From assembly GCA_015657535.1 (NCBI GenBank), contig JADHZB010000907.1, forward strand, positions 29,173 through 93,172: DNA of 64,000 bases, read 5' to 3'. The position numbers were made by a program, and so were the translations under genes. Below the pieces are notes generated by a model, which did no database searches, was not told where the DNA came from, and was given only the letters and a program-made list of their open reading frames with translations. The stretch's first letter is position 1, and each line of letters opens with the position of its first letter. The DNA comes from Nephromyces sp. MM_2019 (lineage: Eukaryota > Apicomplexa > Aconoidasida > Nephromycida). This document shows, piece by piece, positions 62,290-64,000 of this stretch.

Positions 62290-62327
62290 CTGGGAGAAGA
62301 AGGTGTGCTTAAAGCTGCTACTTCCCA

Positions 62328-64000
62328 ATGGAACCAGTACCACCTCCAGAAGCCTCTGAAAATACAACGCCACCCCGACAAGCCTCCTCTCATGAAGAAT
62401 CATACATTCAAGCTTCTAGCTCCTCAGAAGCCCTGGAAAAAACTCCCCTCATAGATGTGGCTGTGCTTGGTGCGGGGCCCACAGGCCTAGCATTAGCTAT
62501 AGATCTTGCAAGGAAGGGTATAAACTTTGAGATCTTTGATATGCTGCCATATCCTAGCGATACAAACAAAGTTGCTTCCCTATTTTCACATTCCATAGAG
62601 ATATTGGATGATCTTGGTGTCTTGGAGCAGGCGATGAGATGTGCAAGTCATATAAAAGGCTTGAGACTCCTCATCGACGGTACGGTAGCCTGTGACTTTT
62701 CCTTTAAGTCGAAGTTATTAGATTCTCCCTTTCCTTTCATACTAGTCATTGAACAGTCAAAGATCGAGGAAATCCTCACTGAGAAGCTCATCTCTCTAGG
62801 AAAGCAGGTGAATAGGCCTTGCACTATATGGAAGATCGAGGGAGCTAGTGAAAACATTCAACAAGCCCCCCATTCTTCCAAGCCTAGCATTGGGGATGCT
62901 CCAAGAAATGCAAGCAGTGGAAAGAAAGCTGTGAAGAGAGAAAATCAGAGAGAGGGTAATGAGCCAAACTTATTCCAGCTACTTTCTGATTCCTTTGGTG
63001 GAAGCATTGCTAGAGTATCTTTAGATTCAGGAGTAGTGATTGAGGAATCTGATCGTGCATCTTCTATAGAGTGAGTGATGAAGTGTGTGTTTAGGGCTGG
63101 TTGGGGGTTTGGGTTTAACTTTTTGAGAAAGATGCGTATAAGCATCGCTTGTAAAGCCTAATTGTTTTGCTACTGTTACCAAAATCCAGCACACGAAACA
63201 GTAAATTTATGCCGAAAAAAGAGTGTTGTCTTGTTTGCATAGTAAAAGAGATGATTTTGTTTTGCATATTTGAATAAAACTGTGTGTCTGTGGGAATGTG
63301 TCTGTCAGAATGTGCGTGTGCGTGTGCTTGACTTCATTTTATTATTAAAGGTTTGAATCACCCCAAGTTTATCTTCAGTTGCCATCCTTTTCGGATGATG
63401 TTTTCTGCTTTAGTTGGGGACTTACCGCCACCCCAACTTACGTGTCTCAGACTCTGCCACAAGCTACTTTAATCTTCTTGATGCCTGCCTTCTCATTCCT
63501 TTGCTTATCCTTTATATTTAAGAGGAAGGGTAGAATACCCTGTCACTGCATCTCTTCACTCTTTTTAGTGCTCACCGGTCAAATCCCCCCATCAAATCTC
63601 CCCCATCATCCCCTTCAACCCTCCTATCAAATTCCCTCCCCTCAACTCCCTCCCCTTCAACTACCCATCTCACCCTCCTTCTCCACAAGCTGCTAAACAA
63701 ATAAAATCCCCCCCTTTCGAACCCTCAGCGATCCTTCTGAGATTCCTATAAGGAAGGAGAAAGTTTGGAGTGAAACCTCTAGCAGCTCAGCTGAAGTTGC
63801 TTCAAGTGCTGTCTTCCTTCACTGCAAGAAGGCGAGTCAACGAACTTCTTCAGCTGGCTCTTCCGGTGGTAGCATCGAGAAATCTTCAAAAGTTAAAGCT
63901 TCAGGTACAGCGGACTTTGATGTGATCGGAGCGAAGCTCGTGGTAGGCTGCGATGGCCATAACTCGATAGTGAGGAAATCCGCTGATATTCCACTTCTTA
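62328..64000 (+). CDS. FAD-dependent monooxygenase (PHBH/phenol hydroxylase type), 3'-partial
   Basis: Flavoprotein hydroxylase of the FAD_binding_3 family, which uses NAD(P)H and O2. The substrate cannot be told. Exons: 62328-63070, 63379-63441 and 63729 to the window end, with matching phases. Residues 44-75 hold the Rossmann dinucleotide fold VAVLGAGPTGLALAIDLARK with GxGxxG at 48-53 and an acidic end of strand 2 (FEIFD). The third exon holds the GD motif LVVGCDGHNSIVRK, which contacts FAD ribityl and pyrophosphate. Between them lies a long Ser/Lys-rich insert (from about residue 175, through exon 2 and into exon 3, e.g. SAGSSGGSIEKSSK) absent from typical family members. A 40-residue Ser/Pro/Glu-rich N-terminal leader precedes the fold. 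I chose the ATG at 62328 because it is the first in the long frame. The substrate-binding half lies beyond the window. Confidence 0.85.

Overview
This is nuclear DNA of a eukaryote. It is A+T-rich, and its genes are cut into many short exons (about 20-660 bases) by GT-AG introns of roughly 80-1,700 bases. I found no prokaryotic gene layout, CRISPR array, insertion sequence or RNA gene. I rebuilt the genes by hand from splice sites, reading-frame phase and family motifs, so exon edges are predictions. The organism probably builds motile cilia or flagella, because it carries the dynein-arm assembly factor DNAAF11. Ser-rich inserts in conserved enzymes, UG-rich introns and a short CCCTAAA tract would suit an alveolate protist such as an apicomplexan relative, but I cannot place the species.

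Layout. 518-5652 (+): DNAAF11 (LRRC6/TILB), 5' end not seen. 10082-18493 (-): an SRRM1-like PWI plus SR-rich splicing protein. 18792-21000 (+): an unrecognised six-exon gene, divergent from SRRM1 across about 300 bp. 21526-22687 (+): an unrecognised gene with a C2H2-like finger and a possible Sm-like domain. 24632-25339 (-): two open frames of uncertain status. 27236-37500 (-): a 14-exon RIOX/NO66-type JmjC oxygenase. 38188-41077 (+): scattered exon-like segments of an unknown gene or genes. 43451-43701 (+): a possible small membrane protein exon. 44046-54017 (-): a 17-exon TBC1D5-like Rab GAP. 56124-56259 (-): a possible terminal exon. 57048-58093 (+): a possible TPR protein. 61858-62289 (-): two exon-like pieces, one with a CK1-kinase activation-loop signature. 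62328 to the window end (+): a FAD-dependent aromatic-hydroxylase-type monooxygenase.

The genes do not form one pathway. They are unlinked housekeeping functions: cilium assembly, pre-mRNA splicing, ribosome or histone hydroxylation, endosomal Rab control and redox metabolism. The window alternates between two textures. Plain mixed-sequence blocks hold mostly plus-strand genes. Blocks rich in (CA)n/(TG)n hold the three large minus-strand genes, whose introns often begin directly with GTGTGTG.
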